64,000 nt of DNA. Source: a virus. The notes below the pieces were generated by a model. The model searched no databases. It was not told the DNA's origin and saw nothing but the letters and a program-made list of their open reading frames with translations. Shown here one piece after another: positions 8,335 through 17,670 of this stretch (position 1 is the stretch's first letter; every line of letters begins with the position of its first letter). The stretch covers positions 26,568-90,567 of the IMG/VR virus record IMGVR_UViG_3300042567_002119; one strand, 5' to 3'. Position numbers and translations under genes: made by a program.

Positions 8335-8694
8335 ATGAAAGATATTATCGACCTCGGAAATGAGGTATTTAGTCATCTAATAAAACAACACAGGGAACTT
8401 GAAGAGTCTCGTACGCTATTCCTGTATGGAATTACAATGGGAAATACGTGGTTTGTAATTGATTCAGCTAATTGGATTATAGTAGAAGAAGCAGGTTTAA
8501 CCTATAATTTTGAGGATCCTGAAATTGCCAAATTAGATGCAGCCTGGAAGGACTCTAAATTTCAAAAAGAGTTAATCGCGGCTCAACGGATAATGAAGGA
8601 GATTAGCCCTCAATCCAGAAACGTTAATCCACAGGACGGAGATACTTTTGAATTTTGGAATAATGAAACTCCTTGGCGAGAAATAAACTTATAG
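8335..8694 (+). CDS. Hypothetical protein, 119 aa
   Basis: Soluble acidic protein with an N-terminal helix and a WFVIDSANWIIVEE strand region. Own promoter-like box upstream; 2-base gap to the oxygenase, so the two are probably co-expressed. No family recognised. Confidence 0.7.
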   Translation: MKDIIDLGNEVFSHLIKQHRELEESRTLFLYGITMGNTWFVIDSANWIIVEEAGLTYNFEDPEIAKLDAAWKDSKFQKELIAAQRIMKEISPQSRNVNPQDGDTFEFWNNETPWREINL

Positions 8695-8696
8695 CA

Positions 8697-9386
8697 ATGG
8701 CAATAAACCTTTTTAATGTAGAAAAGATACGTCAGCAATGGATCGAAAAAAACTTCATTTCTTTTGAGGATTTTTTGGTGGATGCTGATGCTGAGCAAAT
8801 TCAACAATATTACTTTAATAAGCCTGCTGATTATTGGGATTTGGCAATTTATCCAGACCAATATAACTTGTCAGCAGCCTATCCAATTTATAGATGCAAG
8901 CCTGGAGATCCTTCCATTCCAGAAAGATTAGCATACATTAGGGAATTAAATGATCAAAACCAATTCTCCTACACGTATAGAAGAACAGAAGATCATCATT
9001 ATAACTTGGAAGTTTTTAAATCAGCTGAATTCATTGAAGCTCTTGAGTACATTACTGGATATTCTGGAATTACGCTTGATCCTAATTACACGTTTATGAA
9101 TTGCTATGAGGAAGGCCATTACAATGGACCTCATACTGATGGAGTAAATGGCCGAATTGCGTTTGTGTATCACCTTTCCAAAAATTGGAAACCGTGGAAC
9201 GGTGGACTTTTTGTTAGAATGGATTGGGATTGGAAAAACGCGGATGCAATAGTGGTTCCTAAATTTAATAACTTGGTTATGTTTAATGTATTTGGAAATG
9301 CAGCTAGTGGAGCTCCGCATTTCGTTACTGAAATTGCTCAAGGTTGCAAAAATAAAAGAATCAGCTTTACTGGCTGGTACAAATAA
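8697..9386 (+). CDS. 2-oxoglutarate/Fe(II)-dependent oxygenase (P4H-like)
   Basis: The start is the ATG at 8697. The Fe(II) triad reads HTDG (HxD) within YNGPHTDGVNGRIAFVYHLS, a distal His in GAPHFVTEI, and the 2-oxoglutarate-binding Arg in KRISFTGWY. This is the prolyl-4-hydroxylase-like double-stranded beta helix, about 230 residues. Phage members may hydroxylate proteins or modify nucleic acids; the substrate is not evident. Confidence 0.85.
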   Translation: MAINLFNVEKIRQQWIEKNFISFEDFLVDADAEQIQQYYFNKPADYWDLAIYPDQYNLSAAYPIYRCKPGDPSIPERLAYIRELNDQNQFSYTYRRTEDHHYNLEVFKSAEFIEALEYITGYSGITLDPNYTFMNCYEEGHYNGPHTDGVNGRIAFVYHLSKNWKPWNGGLFVRMDWDWKNADAIVVPKFNNLVMFNVFGNAASGAPHFVTEIAQGCKNKRISFTGWYK

Positions 9387-9394
9387 TTATAATT

Positions 9395-9628
9395 ATGGCA
9401 GACTTAGATACTCAAATAGAACAATTTGAAAACGTTAGCTACCGAATGAGAGCTGAAGGTATGCACTATTGCTTTGAGCACTATTCAAGTTTCGAAGAGG
9501 TAAAGGATCCTAAATTCCATGAACTTAGAGAGGCTTACTTAAAAGCGGCTAGCGAATTAAAGAGTTACGTAGATACTCGAATTGAAGAATTAAACCAAGA
9601 GTCCAATGGATTGGACGATTTATTATAA
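9395..9628 (+). CDS. Hypothetical helical protein, 77 aa
   Basis: Acidic, mostly alpha-helical (LKAASELKSYVDTRIEELNQ), nine bases after the oxygenase. No family recognised. Confidence 0.65.
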   Translation: MADLDTQIEQFENVSYRMRAEGMHYCFEHYSSFEEVKDPKFHELREAYLKAASELKSYVDTRIEELNQESNGLDDLL

Positions 9629-9648
9629 ACCTAAAAAATAGAAAAAGT

Positions 9649-9798
9649 ATGACACCAGATCAAGCAAAGGATGCACTAATCGAGGTATTGATGGACCAAG
9701 TTGCAGACCTAACAATAATGTCTAAAATTGAATTAGGCGATGATGTAATTGCAGAAATTAAAAGATTAAGAGAAATTATCAATGAACCGACTCGATAA
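9649..9798 (+). CDS. Small hypothetical protein, 49 aa
   Basis: ATG at 9649 gives MTPDQAKDALIEVLMDQVAD and ends NEPTR at 9798, overlapping the thyA start by 17 bases. Compact helical composition and tight packing suggest a real coupled gene; function unknown. Confidence 0.6.
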   Translation: MTPDQAKDALIEVLMDQVADLTIMSKIELGDDVIAEIKRLREIINEPTR

Positions 9799-10948
9799 AC
9801 AATACACCGATCTTCTTCAATCGATTTTAGATTATGGAGTGGAGAAGAGTGACCGAACCGGTACTGGAACAATTTCAGTATTCGGTAGACAGATCCGTCA
9901 TAAAATGAGTGAAGGGTTTCCTTTACTTACAACTAAGAAGATGCCATTCAAAACAATTGTAACTGAATTATTGTGGTTCTTGCGTGGTGATACAAATATT
10001 AAGTATTTGGTTGACAATAATTGTCATATTTGGGATGGTGATGCTTATAAGAAATACAAAAGTACAGCAGACCATACATTATCAATAATGGAGTTTATTG
10101 ATACAATAAAAAATGATTCGTTAAGAGCAAAGACCTGGGGTGAATTAGGTCCAATTTATGGTAGACAATGGAGAAATTGGGGCGCTATATTTGATGGAGG
10201 AGTAGACCAAATCCAAAACCTAATCAACGACCTTAAAACAAATCCAGACTCAAGACGATTAATGGTAAATGCATGGAATGTAGGTGAATTAGACCAAATG
10301 ACACTTCCACCTTGTCATTATGGATTTCAATGTTATACAAGAGAATTAAGTTTAGAAGAAAGAAGATCCTTAGTCAGTCAAGAAATGTTTAATCAAATCT
10401 ATAATGGAGGTGGGCCGGATACCTTATCCCATTCTGAAATCAATCAATGGAATGTTCCAACCAGAGCAATCTCCCTTATGTGGAATCAACGTTCAGTAGA
10501 TACATTCTTAGGCCTTCCGTTCAATATTGCAAGTTACGGACTTCTTCTAGAAATCATTGCAAAAGAAGTTAATATGATTCCTGATGAATTGATTGGAAAC
10601 TTAGGAGATACTCATTTATATTTGAACCACATTGAACAAGCAAAGGAACAAATTGGTAGAAAGTATACACCAGAAGAAAGGGAGACCATGTTAAAGGATG
10701 CTATGAGCTTGCGTTTATATAACAAAGCAGTTAATGAACTGATGCCATTCGGTGGAGGTATGTCTGAGTACTACGATGCTTATAAAATTCCGTACCGTAC
10801 AAGAGAACCATTTGAGTTACCTAAGTGCAATATCAAATTGCATTTTAAAAACGAACCATCATTCACGCCAGAACATTGGTTAATTGATGATTTTGAATTA
10901 GTCGATTATCAATCACACCCATCAATTAAAGCACCACTAAGTAACTAA
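9782..10948 (+). CDS. thyA: Thymidylate synthase (ThyA)
   Basis: Contains the family landmarks DRTGTGTISVFGRQIRH, LLWFLRGDTNI, and LPPCHYGFQCY with the catalytic Cys at about residue 178, followed by GNLGDTHLYLNH. ThyA methylates dUMP to dTMP using methylene-tetrahydrofolate. At 388 residues it is well above the usual 264: extra segments sit around 90-120 and 183-225. It belongs with the kinase and ligase in phage DNA precursor supply. Confidence 0.95.
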   Translation: MNRLDKQYTDLLQSILDYGVEKSDRTGTGTISVFGRQIRHKMSEGFPLLTTKKMPFKTIVTELLWFLRGDTNIKYLVDNNCHIWDGDAYKKYKSTADHTLSIMEFIDTIKNDSLRAKTWGELGPIYGRQWRNWGAIFDGGVDQIQNLINDLKTNPDSRRLMVNAWNVGELDQMTLPPCHYGFQCYTRELSLEERRSLVSQEMFNQIYNGGGPDTLSHSEINQWNVPTRAISLMWNQRSVDTFLGLPFNIASYGLLLEIIAKEVNMIPDELIGNLGDTHLYLNHIEQAKEQIGRKYTPEERETMLKDAMSLRLYNKAVNELMPFGGGMSEYYDAYKIPYRTREPFELPKCNIKLHFKNEPSFTPEHWLIDDFELVDYQSHPSIKAPLSN

Positions 10949-10949
10949 C

Positions 10950-11081
10950 ATGAAAACTGAAACTTTATCCAGGATCAAAAGACTTGAACAGTTTTGGGAT
11001 TTGTACATTGGCTGGTTTTTCGTAAACGGTCGTAAGCAGGATCAGTACTTTATTAAAATTAAAAACAAATGGAATCTATGA
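10950..11081 (+). CDS. Small basic protein, 43 aa
   Basis: ATG at 10950 right after thyA encodes MKTETLSRIKRLEQFWDLYI and a Lys-rich end; the stop overlaps the next ATG (ATGA at 11078). Arrangement suggests a translated gene. No function inferred. Confidence 0.55.
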   Translation: MKTETLSRIKRLEQFWDLYIGWFFVNGRKQDQYFIKIKNKWNL

Positions 11082-11428
11082 TACTAGTAAAATTTAGAGA
11101 CATTGACCCAGATACTGGATCAATTAGTCAAGAAGGAACCGTTGCAACGTGTGCGGATGAACAATTAGCTAACTGGGTTAAGTCTGCTCTTGGGAGAGAT
11201 AACGCTGAGAACGGCGATCCTAATCGTGAATTCTATTTAGACGATCAAGCGAATCGCGAAGCTACATACGAAGAGAGAGTTGCATGGTTCGTTGCAAACT
11301 ATTACGAAACTGGAATGGAGTATGATGCTCTGCTTGAATCAATGAAAGAGGTTAACCTTGACTCATTCGAATGGTATGATGAAACGATAAGTATTCCAAC
11401 TCACTTTAAGAATTACCGCTTAAATTAA
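11078..11428 (+). CDS. Hypothetical acidic protein, 116 aa
   Basis: The ATG at 11078 overlaps the previous stop as ATGA and gives MILVKFRDIDPDTGSISQEG; an in-frame ATG at 11069 would add three residues. Many Asp/Glu and Tyr. The 3' end overlaps the convergent lysin gene by 4 bases. No family recognised. Confidence 0.7.
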   Translation: MILVKFRDIDPDTGSISQEGTVATCADEQLANWVKSALGRDNAENGDPNREFYLDDQANREATYEERVAWFVANYYETGMEYDALLESMKEVNLDSFEWYDETISIPTHFKNYRLN

Positions 11429-12678
11429 GCAACTTCTGCATCTAGGCTCTTAGCGAAGGCGCTTGCTTTCGCTATAGCTTCTCTACCGACAGTTGATCCC
11501 AATGAAGAGCCCCATCCGGCATTTGCCTGAACGTAGTCTTGTACTGCACTGTCTAAGTCAGTATATGCATTTGGATCTTTTCCTTTGCGATCAAACGAAT
11601 CAATGAAATAAATTACTGCGAATTCTGCTGCAACTTCAGGTTTTTCCAATTCTTCAGGATTCTCAACAATATTAACTTTTCCAAGTTTAGCTCCCATTTG
11701 GTCGTATATTCTTTGAAGATTTTCGTAATTTCCTTTAAACGTTATTCCATTAAATCCACGGCCTCTATACTTAGCTCCGTCTCCTGGAGAAACGTTTCCG
11801 TATTTTCCACCGTATACTGCTTCCCAAAATAGGCTATCGAATAATTCTTGGCCTTGGGTCCTCCAACCCTCAATTTGTTCATCGGTGTATTGGGATAATT
11901 TGCTTGGAAATACCTCACGTATTCTTGAAATAGGGGTACCGAAATAAGAAATTTCACTAGTTAAATTAGGAGACTCTTTTGAAATAACTCCAAGTACTGC
12001 CTTTCTAGCAAATTCATTAGTTATTCCGTTTTGATCCATCGCCTTTAGTAAGGCATCCATATTTTCTTCAGGGAATTTTGAGGTAGATTTAAAATTCTGC
12101 CCTTTTCCTGGGGTAAGAGTTGTGTGTTTATCTAGATCAGCTTGTGAAAAGTTTTTATCTTTAAGGGCTGTGATTAGTCGGTTAATAAGATTTGCATCAA
12201 TTAAAACAGAGTCAGTAGTTCGACCGGCTCCCTCTTTACCAGTCTTTGCAAATTCAACGCTGCCTTTGTGTTCCCAATGCCAAGACTCTCTTGGAATATT
12301 TGTGAATCCATAAGTTGCAGCATTGTCCTTCAACCACTGAAGAGCTTCAGCACTAAGGTCTAAGTCAAGAGCGCTTCCCCATCCGTGATTGGAAGTTCCA
12401 GGAACTGCCGCAAGTCCTCCATTTTTATAGAGACCTTTACGTGCAGCGACATCAACTTGCGAATCGTAATCTCTGTACGAGTCAGTAATTCCCCAAGTTA
12501 TTCCGTCTGCTTCGGCAGCAGCTCTCATTTCTTCGTATGCTTTCGCTGCAATTGAATTTAATTTATGACCTTTAGTCGGTTGTCCTGCACCAGCGATAGG
12601 TTCTAATCCAGTAGTATCAAGTCGGCCATTTGCGGCTTCAGTTAAAAACTGTTTGAAATTTAATATCTTATTTTCCAT
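11425..12678 (-). CDS. Tagged two-domain lysin: M15 carboxypeptidase plus GH19-like
   Basis: The start is set at 12678 to give MENKILNFKQFLTEAANGR, a capsid-targeting-like tag; an in-frame ATG at 12711 would hide it. Residues about 35-140 form an M15/VanY D-Ala-D-Ala peptidase with metal ligands in SNHGWGSALDLD and WHWEH. Residues about 170-410 resemble a GH19 chitinase/lysozyme (AVLGVISKES, then GDGAKYRGRGFNGITFKGNY). Both domains cut peptidoglycan. The tag suggests a virion-packaged lysin; it could also serve at lysis. The upstream gene overlaps its start and carries a peptidoglycan-binding domain. Confidence 0.85.
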   Translation of the reverse strand: MENKILNFKQFLTEAANGRLDTTGLEPIAGAGQPTKGHKLNSIAAKAYEEMRAAAEADGITWGITDSYRDYDSQVDVAARKGLYKNGGLAAVPGTSNHGWGSALDLDLSAEALQWLKDNAATYGFTNIPRESWHWEHKGSVEFAKTGKEGAGRTTDSVLIDANLINRLITALKDKNFSQADLDKHTTLTPGKGQNFKSTSKFPEENMDALLKAMDQNGITNEFARKAVLGVISKESPNLTSEISYFGTPISRIREVFPSKLSQYTDEQIEGWRTQGQELFDSLFWEAVYGGKYGNVSPGDGAKYRGRGFNGITFKGNYENLQRIYDQMGAKLGKVNIVENPEELEKPEVAAEFAVIYFIDSFDRKGKDPNAYTDLDSAVQDYVQANAGWGSSLGSTVGREAIAKASAFAKSLDAEVA

Positions 12679-13033
12679 TATCTGAAGTGCTGATTTTTGT
12701 AGTATCCTCATTGAATTTCTGAATAGCTATTGCTGTTTCTGGTCCAAAATAACCATCAACTCCGTGTTCAGGTAATTCGTAACCTAAGAACTCTAGCGCT
12801 GCTTGAATGTCTTCTACTAATTTAGAATAGGTATAGGTTCCGCCGTTTTGGACAGCTACTGATTTTCCAGAATTTGCAAAATCCTCCAATGTAGCATAGA
12901 ACGCTTCGACCTTATCGTCTAGGAGTGTGCCGTCTTCTTTTTTCTGAGCAGAGGTCTCTTCCTTCTTGCCGGTAAGCCAGTCCCAAAAACCCTCATTTGT
13001 TTTTTCTGTGAATTGATTAAAATTATGAATCAT
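12668..13033 (-). CDS. Tagged peptidoglycan-binding (PGBD) protein
   Basis: Begins MIHNFNQFTEKTNEGF, a targeting-like tag. The C-terminal half (about 68-110) is a PGBD_1 repeat: LVEDIQAALEFLGYELP, then VDGYFGPETAIAIQKFN. Its end overlaps the lysin start by 11 bases, so the two are likely translated together and may cooperate on the cell wall. Late promoter box upstream. Confidence 0.8.
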   Translation of the reverse strand: MIHNFNQFTEKTNEGFWDWLTGKKEETSAQKKEDGTLLDDKVEAFYATLEDFANSGKSVAVQNGGTYTYSKLVEDIQAALEFLGYELPEHGVDGYFGPETAIAIQKFNEDTTKISTSDNGK

Positions 13034-13071
13034 GTTAAACTTTACCTGTTTATTTTGTAATAGATACTAAA

Positions 13072-13079
13072 TTATTTAT
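13072..13079 (-). promoter_or_regulatory. Late-type ATAAATAA promoter box
   Basis: GGATAAATAA on the minus strand, 38 bases upstream of the PGBD gene; it heads the two-gene lysin unit. Confidence 0.6.
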
Positions 13080-13084
13080 CCTTA

Positions 13085-13840
13085 ATGAGTGAGAAAATAA
13101 AGAGAGTAGAGTTAAACGGATTTAGGTATTACGAAGTATCTGACTCATCTGGGATAATTGGCACATTCCCAAGCGTCACTTCAGTTCTTGGAGAAACCTC
13201 CGATAAGACAGGTCTTGATGCTTGGCGAAACCGGGTAGGACATGAGGCAGCTGATCGAATAGGTCGAGATGCCGCCAATCGCGGAACGGTCATGCACAGG
13301 TTGTGTGAACTCTATTTAAGTTTGCCCGCGTCTATGAAACCCAAGGATCGATTAGAAGAGTGTCTTTTGCTATCTAGGTTAGACGATGAAATTGACGAGT
13401 TTGACAGTAGAGCCAAAATTGTGGGTGGAATGTTATTCTACAACTTCGTTAAGTCAAACTCATTCGATGAAATAAAGAGAGTAATTGCACAAGAAAGATT
13501 TCTATGGACTCCAAGAGACGGCGGTTATGCTGGCACAGTCGATAATGTTTCTGAGTTAATAACTAATGACGTTGCAATAGTTGATTTTAAAACAGCGCGT
13601 AAACCCAAGGAAGAGAAATGGATTGAGGATTACAAGCATCAGGTCGCTGCGTATTCAGTTGCCGTTTGGGATAGAATGCAGATCAAAGCTGTTACTTGCC
13701 GAATTTGGATCTCAAACGAAATGCACCTTCAACCCCAGTACTTTAGAATGGACCAGGTCGAAATGCGTGAGTACTATTATAAATTCAGAGAAAGATTAGC
13801 TGACTTTTATAAAAAGAATCCTCCTATTACAATTCAATAG
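13085..13840 (+). CDS. PD-(D/E)XK (RecB/Cas4-like) nuclease
   Basis: 251 residues with the order typical of RecB-like nucleases: GTVMHRLCE (His motif I), GGYAGTVDNV (Asp), VAIVDFKTA (DxK), and DYKHQVAAYSVAV (QxxxY). Such enzymes degrade or resect DNA. The gene ends in a 14-base tail-to-tail overlap with the minus-strand gene. A role in DNA end processing is inferred. Confidence 0.85.
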   Translation: MSEKIKRVELNGFRYYEVSDSSGIIGTFPSVTSVLGETSDKTGLDAWRNRVGHEAADRIGRDAANRGTVMHRLCELYLSLPASMKPKDRLEECLLLSRLDDEIDEFDSRAKIVGGMLFYNFVKSNSFDEIKRVIAQERFLWTPRDGGYAGTVDNVSELITNDVAIVDFKTARKPKEEKWIEDYKHQVAAYSVAVWDRMQIKAVTCRIWISNEMHLQPQYFRMDQVEMREYYYKFRERLADFYKKNPPITIQ

Positions 13841-15797
13841 GCTGACCTGATACTTTACGTAAAAGATCTAATCTAACTGGTGTAGGTCGAGTAGCTCCAC
13901 CGAATGTATTTAAGTAGATAAATGGCTGATTTGCTGTATTTCGGGTAGTGTAATCGCAACTAGCAAAGATTCCCCAATTATTCATGTGATTAGCGATATA
14001 GTAACGGTCTCCTGCTCTAGCTCTTAATTTATCTTCCTCAGTTACTGTTTCCAATTCGTATGCCATCAGTCCAAGACCAGCAAATGGTCTTTCGATAATA
14101 TGGCCAGTTACAACGTTTATTAATTTAGCATCGTAACCAGTGCGGTTCAATAGGTCGTCAACTGAATCTACTGGACGAATTGATCTTCCTGCTCTACTGA
14201 ATGCTACATAAACTGGGATACCAAAAGATGATCTAAACGCTTCTCTCTCTTGAGGACCTAGTACAATGAACTTAGCAAAGTCGCCGGTTCTAATCTTTTT
14301 CAATAAGTCAAGTTCCGGTAAGAGTCCACGTGCTTCAACTCGACGTTTAAGATCAGATCCGCTCTGTGGCATTTCCGCAAATACTCCAGGTCGAGTAGCT
14401 CGTTCTGCATTTTGAGTACGTTCAGCTTCTCTTCTAGTAATAGCAGCCTGTCTTTCAGTTTCTCGACGTCTTTCAATTTCCTCAGGATCAATGAATGATC
14501 TCATGTACTCTTGTTCAACTGTTGATAAATTAACACGACTAAGATCCGGAATTGCTTCTGGGATTACTTTAATCCATTGTGATTTATCGGTAGTCGTTCT
14601 AGTATCTCCAGCATTTCCTGGCTCAAGGTTACCATTGTCAATCTGTATAGCATTAGAAATTGAGGCAGCGACATACGAACCATTTCTATCTAAAATAACT
14701 CGTCGAATTGGTAGAGACGAATATGATGCATCGTATAAGTAGCTCTTAACTACGATAAAGTCTCCAACGTTCCATTCAGCATCAGGATCTGCTCCGTATT
14801 GTGTAATTCGGTCAGCTAGTCTTTGACGAGTTGCTGCCTCTTCACGAGTTCTACGTTCAGCTGCTTCAACTCTTTCACGTTCTCTTTGTTCTTCTTCTCT
14901 TCGTTGAGCCTCAGTTCGTGCAGCCAAGATAGCCTGAACTCTTTCAGGTGTTAATCGATTATCCGTAACTAATGAATTAAGATAATCTCTATTTAATAGA
15001 ACTAGTGATTCATCGGGTAAAATTGCAAGTAATTCATCGTCCATATCAAAACGATCAGGCTTTGTTTTATCTCTACCAATTACTCTTTCAATAAATCTGT
15101 TAGCCACATCAATTTTTGCAGCGGTTGACATGGATTTATCCATTGCCATCCAGTTGCCTGCGCCGATAATTGCGTGAGCATCATCTTCTGATGGAGAGCC
15201 ATCTGGGTTGGATTTGTAAGTCAACATTGATCCCCATGCTTTATCCTTCTCAGTAGTACCAGATGGATTAGACGAAATATAGTCTGCGTATTTTAATAGA
15301 GTTCGGTACATTTTATAACCCAAACCAGCTCCTCTTAATCCGCTTGGAATACCTCCATTTGGAAAGTGGCTTCGTTGAAAATCCGAAGGTCCTTCAGTAC
15401 GAAAGTGAATTGCATTATCGTCTCCTGGGTAAACGTCTCTCCATCTTCCGAATTCATTAGCGAATCGGCTAGCGTCAACATTTTTAAGTTCAGCCATTAA
15501 GTCAACGATAGGTTGTGGAAATTTAGGGTAATAATCTCTGGAGTTTGAAGGTTTTTCCATTGTAATATCCAATCGTCGAACTCCCTTAAGGGCTCTAACT
15601 AGATCTACTGAAATTTCCGCAAACGATCGGGTCTCTGGCCTGTTTGCTAATTGTTGATTTCTGTCAATTGTTGATTGTCTAACTCTACCCATGTGACTTT
15701 GAGCAAGTCTCTCTGGTCGTTTAACTCCCATTTCGCCAACCAGGCCGTCTTGATTAAAAGCGGACTCGTTAACTATGTCTCTTAAGGAATTTATCAT
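13827..15797 (-). CDS. Large putative capsid-targeted protein, 656 aa
   Basis: The N-terminus MINSLRDIVNESAFNQD fits the tag pattern, with cleavage expected after NE. A charged coiled-coil rich in Arg and Glu lies around residues 295-325 and a second near 445-475. No enzyme motif recognised. The late box upstream and size suggest an abundant internal or structural protein. The 3' end overlaps the nuclease gene. Confidence 0.65.
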   Translation of the reverse strand: MINSLRDIVNESAFNQDGLVGEMGVKRPERLAQSHMGRVRQSTIDRNQQLANRPETRSFAEISVDLVRALKGVRRLDITMEKPSNSRDYYPKFPQPIVDLMAELKNVDASRFANEFGRWRDVYPGDDNAIHFRTEGPSDFQRSHFPNGGIPSGLRGAGLGYKMYRTLLKYADYISSNPSGTTEKDKAWGSMLTYKSNPDGSPSEDDAHAIIGAGNWMAMDKSMSTAAKIDVANRFIERVIGRDKTKPDRFDMDDELLAILPDESLVLLNRDYLNSLVTDNRLTPERVQAILAARTEAQRREEEQRERERVEAAERRTREEAATRQRLADRITQYGADPDAEWNVGDFIVVKSYLYDASYSSLPIRRVILDRNGSYVAASISNAIQIDNGNLEPGNAGDTRTTTDKSQWIKVIPEAIPDLSRVNLSTVEQEYMRSFIDPEEIERRRETERQAAITRREAERTQNAERATRPGVFAEMPQSGSDLKRRVEARGLLPELDLLKKIRTGDFAKFIVLGPQEREAFRSSFGIPVYVAFSRAGRSIRPVDSVDDLLNRTGYDAKLINVVTGHIIERPFAGLGLMAYELETVTEEDKLRARAGDRYYIANHMNNWGIFASCDYTTRNTANQPFIYLNTFGGATRPTPVRLDLLRKVSGQPIEL

Positions 15798-15820
15798 AAT
15801 GTAATAAAAATTTCTTTGAG

Positions 15821-15828
15821 TTATTTAT
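15821..15828 (-). promoter_or_regulatory. Late-type ATAAATAA promoter box
   Basis: GAATAAATAAC on the minus strand, 23 bases upstream of the 656-aa gene. Confidence 0.65.
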
Positions 15829-15879
15829 TCATGAATCCGGTGGTACTAATGTAGTAAAATAGATAAACAAAACGAAATT

Positions 15880-16590
15880 ATGCAAAAGATCACATTCCAT
15901 AAGAAATCCATTCAAGTCTCCTTCTGGGATGAAACGGCAGAAGACTGGCAAGACCGAGATATTTCCAAATCTGAATTACCTATTACTTGGTACTTACCGT
16001 ACGAAGTATTCGTTGAGGAAGGTGTAACCATTCGGGAGGTACTTACTCTATTAAAACCTTACGCTGAACAAATTAATTTTGTTTTTATTAATTATCTAAA
16101 AACAGTTTCATTTGAGGGTCTACTAGATTCATTATTTGGAGCGGACCGTGAAGACTCAATTGAAGAGGTTGGTTTAATTTGTATGTTGTGGGTCGGCCAA
16201 GTTAAGCCACTCGACGAGGAAGATGCTGAACTTGACGCGTATCCTACTCTGATGGCACTAGATGAATCTGGCGATGAAGGCTCTGATGAAGATGAATTCA
16301 TCAGCATCCACGAAATATCAATCACCCAGCTATTAGACAAGCCTCTGGTCATCGATGATCTTCTTGAGTACGTTGACGAATCTATGGAATCGCAGTTCGG
16401 TGGAATTACGAGCTGGAGCCTTTTTGATTTTATCAGAACCCTAGCGAATGAGTTAACCACTTATTCATTTGTTACTGGCGTTTTTCCAAAATCTGACCTG
16501 GATAATTTACCTCCACTTAGTTCAACTGAACTATTCGAGCACATGGAAGACTTGGACGATTTTTTTAAAAATAAGAATATTCGAAGCTAA
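15880..16590 (+). CDS. Hypothetical acidic protein, 236 aa
   Basis: Strongly acidic (a DESGDEGSDEDEF run near residue 128), beginning MQKITFHKKSIQVSFWD. No domain recognised. Upstream reads TGTAGTAAAATAGATAAAC, a degenerate AGTATAATA-like box. Terminated by the hairpin at 16619. Confidence 0.65.
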   Translation: MQKITFHKKSIQVSFWDETAEDWQDRDISKSELPITWYLPYEVFVEEGVTIREVLTLLKPYAEQINFVFINYLKTVSFEGLLDSLFGADREDSIEEVGLICMLWVGQVKPLDEEDAELDAYPTLMALDESGDEGSDEDEFISIHEISITQLLDKPLVIDDLLEYVDESMESQFGGITSWSLFDFIRTLANELTTYSFVTGVFPKSDLDNLPPLSSTELFEHMEDLDDFFKNKNIRS

Positions 16591-16618
16591 TTCACGAAGT
16601 CTATTGGTAGAATACAGA

Positions 16619-16646
16619 AAGCCTGATATTAATCGGGCTTTTTTGG
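16619..16646 (+). terminator. Intrinsic terminator
   Basis: GCCTGAT and ATCGGGC pair (one G-T) around ATTA, followed by six T. Confidence 0.75.
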
Positions 16647-16674
16647 TATATTATATTTAACAAAAGACCTAATT

Positions 16675-17670
16675 ATGCGATCTACTAAAATAAAGACGTT
16701 TTATAATCCAAAGCAGGTTTTACAAAACGATAAAACTTCAAATTACAGCAAGTCTCCATTAAAGCCTAAGCTTTTATTGGAATACCTTGAAATGCACGGA
16801 CTAATTGATAATTTTGAAATTACTTCAGAGTTTAATCCATATTCGAATGCTGATTTCAGAATTGCCCATGAAAAAAGTTACGTGAAAGACTTTTTCAAAG
16901 GAAGGGGTCGATACTGTTCTAATGGATTGTCTTGGTCACCTCAATTCGCTGAATCAATAAGATACACAAACTCTTCGTTGTACTCAGCGATCAGAAATTC
17001 AATCGTAAATCCAGATCAAGTAAGCTTCAGCCCAACCAGTGGATTTCACCATGCTCGCCCAAGCGGAGGCAGCGGTTTCTGTACGTTTAGTGGACAGGTA
17101 ATTGCATCACTTAAAATATACGAAGAGTTTGGATTAAGCGGAGCGTACTTTGATCTTGACGGTCATTTCGGAAATTCAATTGAGGACAGCCGAACTTTTT
17201 GCAAAGACTTAAATAAGGCAGTTCCTAGAGATTTCAATATTAATCCAATAGGCCATGATGATCGATACTTAGAAGATTTGGCAATTTGGTTGGAACGAAC
17301 AAAGGCGGCGATCCTTGCCGGTAAAATTGGCTATGTTGTTTGGTGTCACGGAGCGGATTCTCATGCAGATGACAACTTAGGAAGCCAATGCGAAACTGAT
17401 TATTGGGTTGCTTGCTCTACTCTTTTTTGGAGATGGGTAAAAGAAATGGACGAATTATTGGGAAAACCTCTACCGGTTTCATGTGCTCTTTTTGGAGGTT
17501 ATCGGGATGACCATTACGACTCTGTTCTAAGTCTACACACAGCGGATTTCGTTGAATGCATTACTGAATTACTTGGATCCAAGGTTAAATATACTATAGA
17601 GGTACAGCCTCGCCAAAAATTCGGGTACAGTCATGGCAATCGATATAGCAAACGAGAGAGAATGGACTAG
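16675..17670 (+). CDS. Histone-deacetylase-superfamily hydrolase
   Basis: 331 residues with the HDAC/acetylpolyamine amidohydrolase active-site order: the His pair in GFHHA (125-126), the Zn-site segment FDLDGHFGN (Asp160, His164), the second metal Asp region CHGADSHADDNLG (about 228-233), and a Tyr in FGGYRDD (276). The family removes acyl groups from lysines or polyamines. Function in a phage is unknown; deacylation of a host or phage protein, or of a polyamine, are possibilities. A 62-aa gene overlaps its 3' end. Confidence 0.85.
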   Translation: MRSTKIKTFYNPKQVLQNDKTSNYSKSPLKPKLLLEYLEMHGLIDNFEITSEFNPYSNADFRIAHEKSYVKDFFKGRGRYCSNGLSWSPQFAESIRYTNSSLYSAIRNSIVNPDQVSFSPTSGFHHARPSGGSGFCTFSGQVIASLKIYEEFGLSGAYFDLDGHFGNSIEDSRTFCKDLNKAVPRDFNINPIGHDDRYLEDLAIWLERTKAAILAGKIGYVVWCHGADSHADDNLGSQCETDYWVACSTLFWRWVKEMDELLGKPLPVSCALFGGYRDDHYDSVLSLHTADFVECITELLGSKVKYTIEVQPRQKFGYSHGNRYSKRERMD

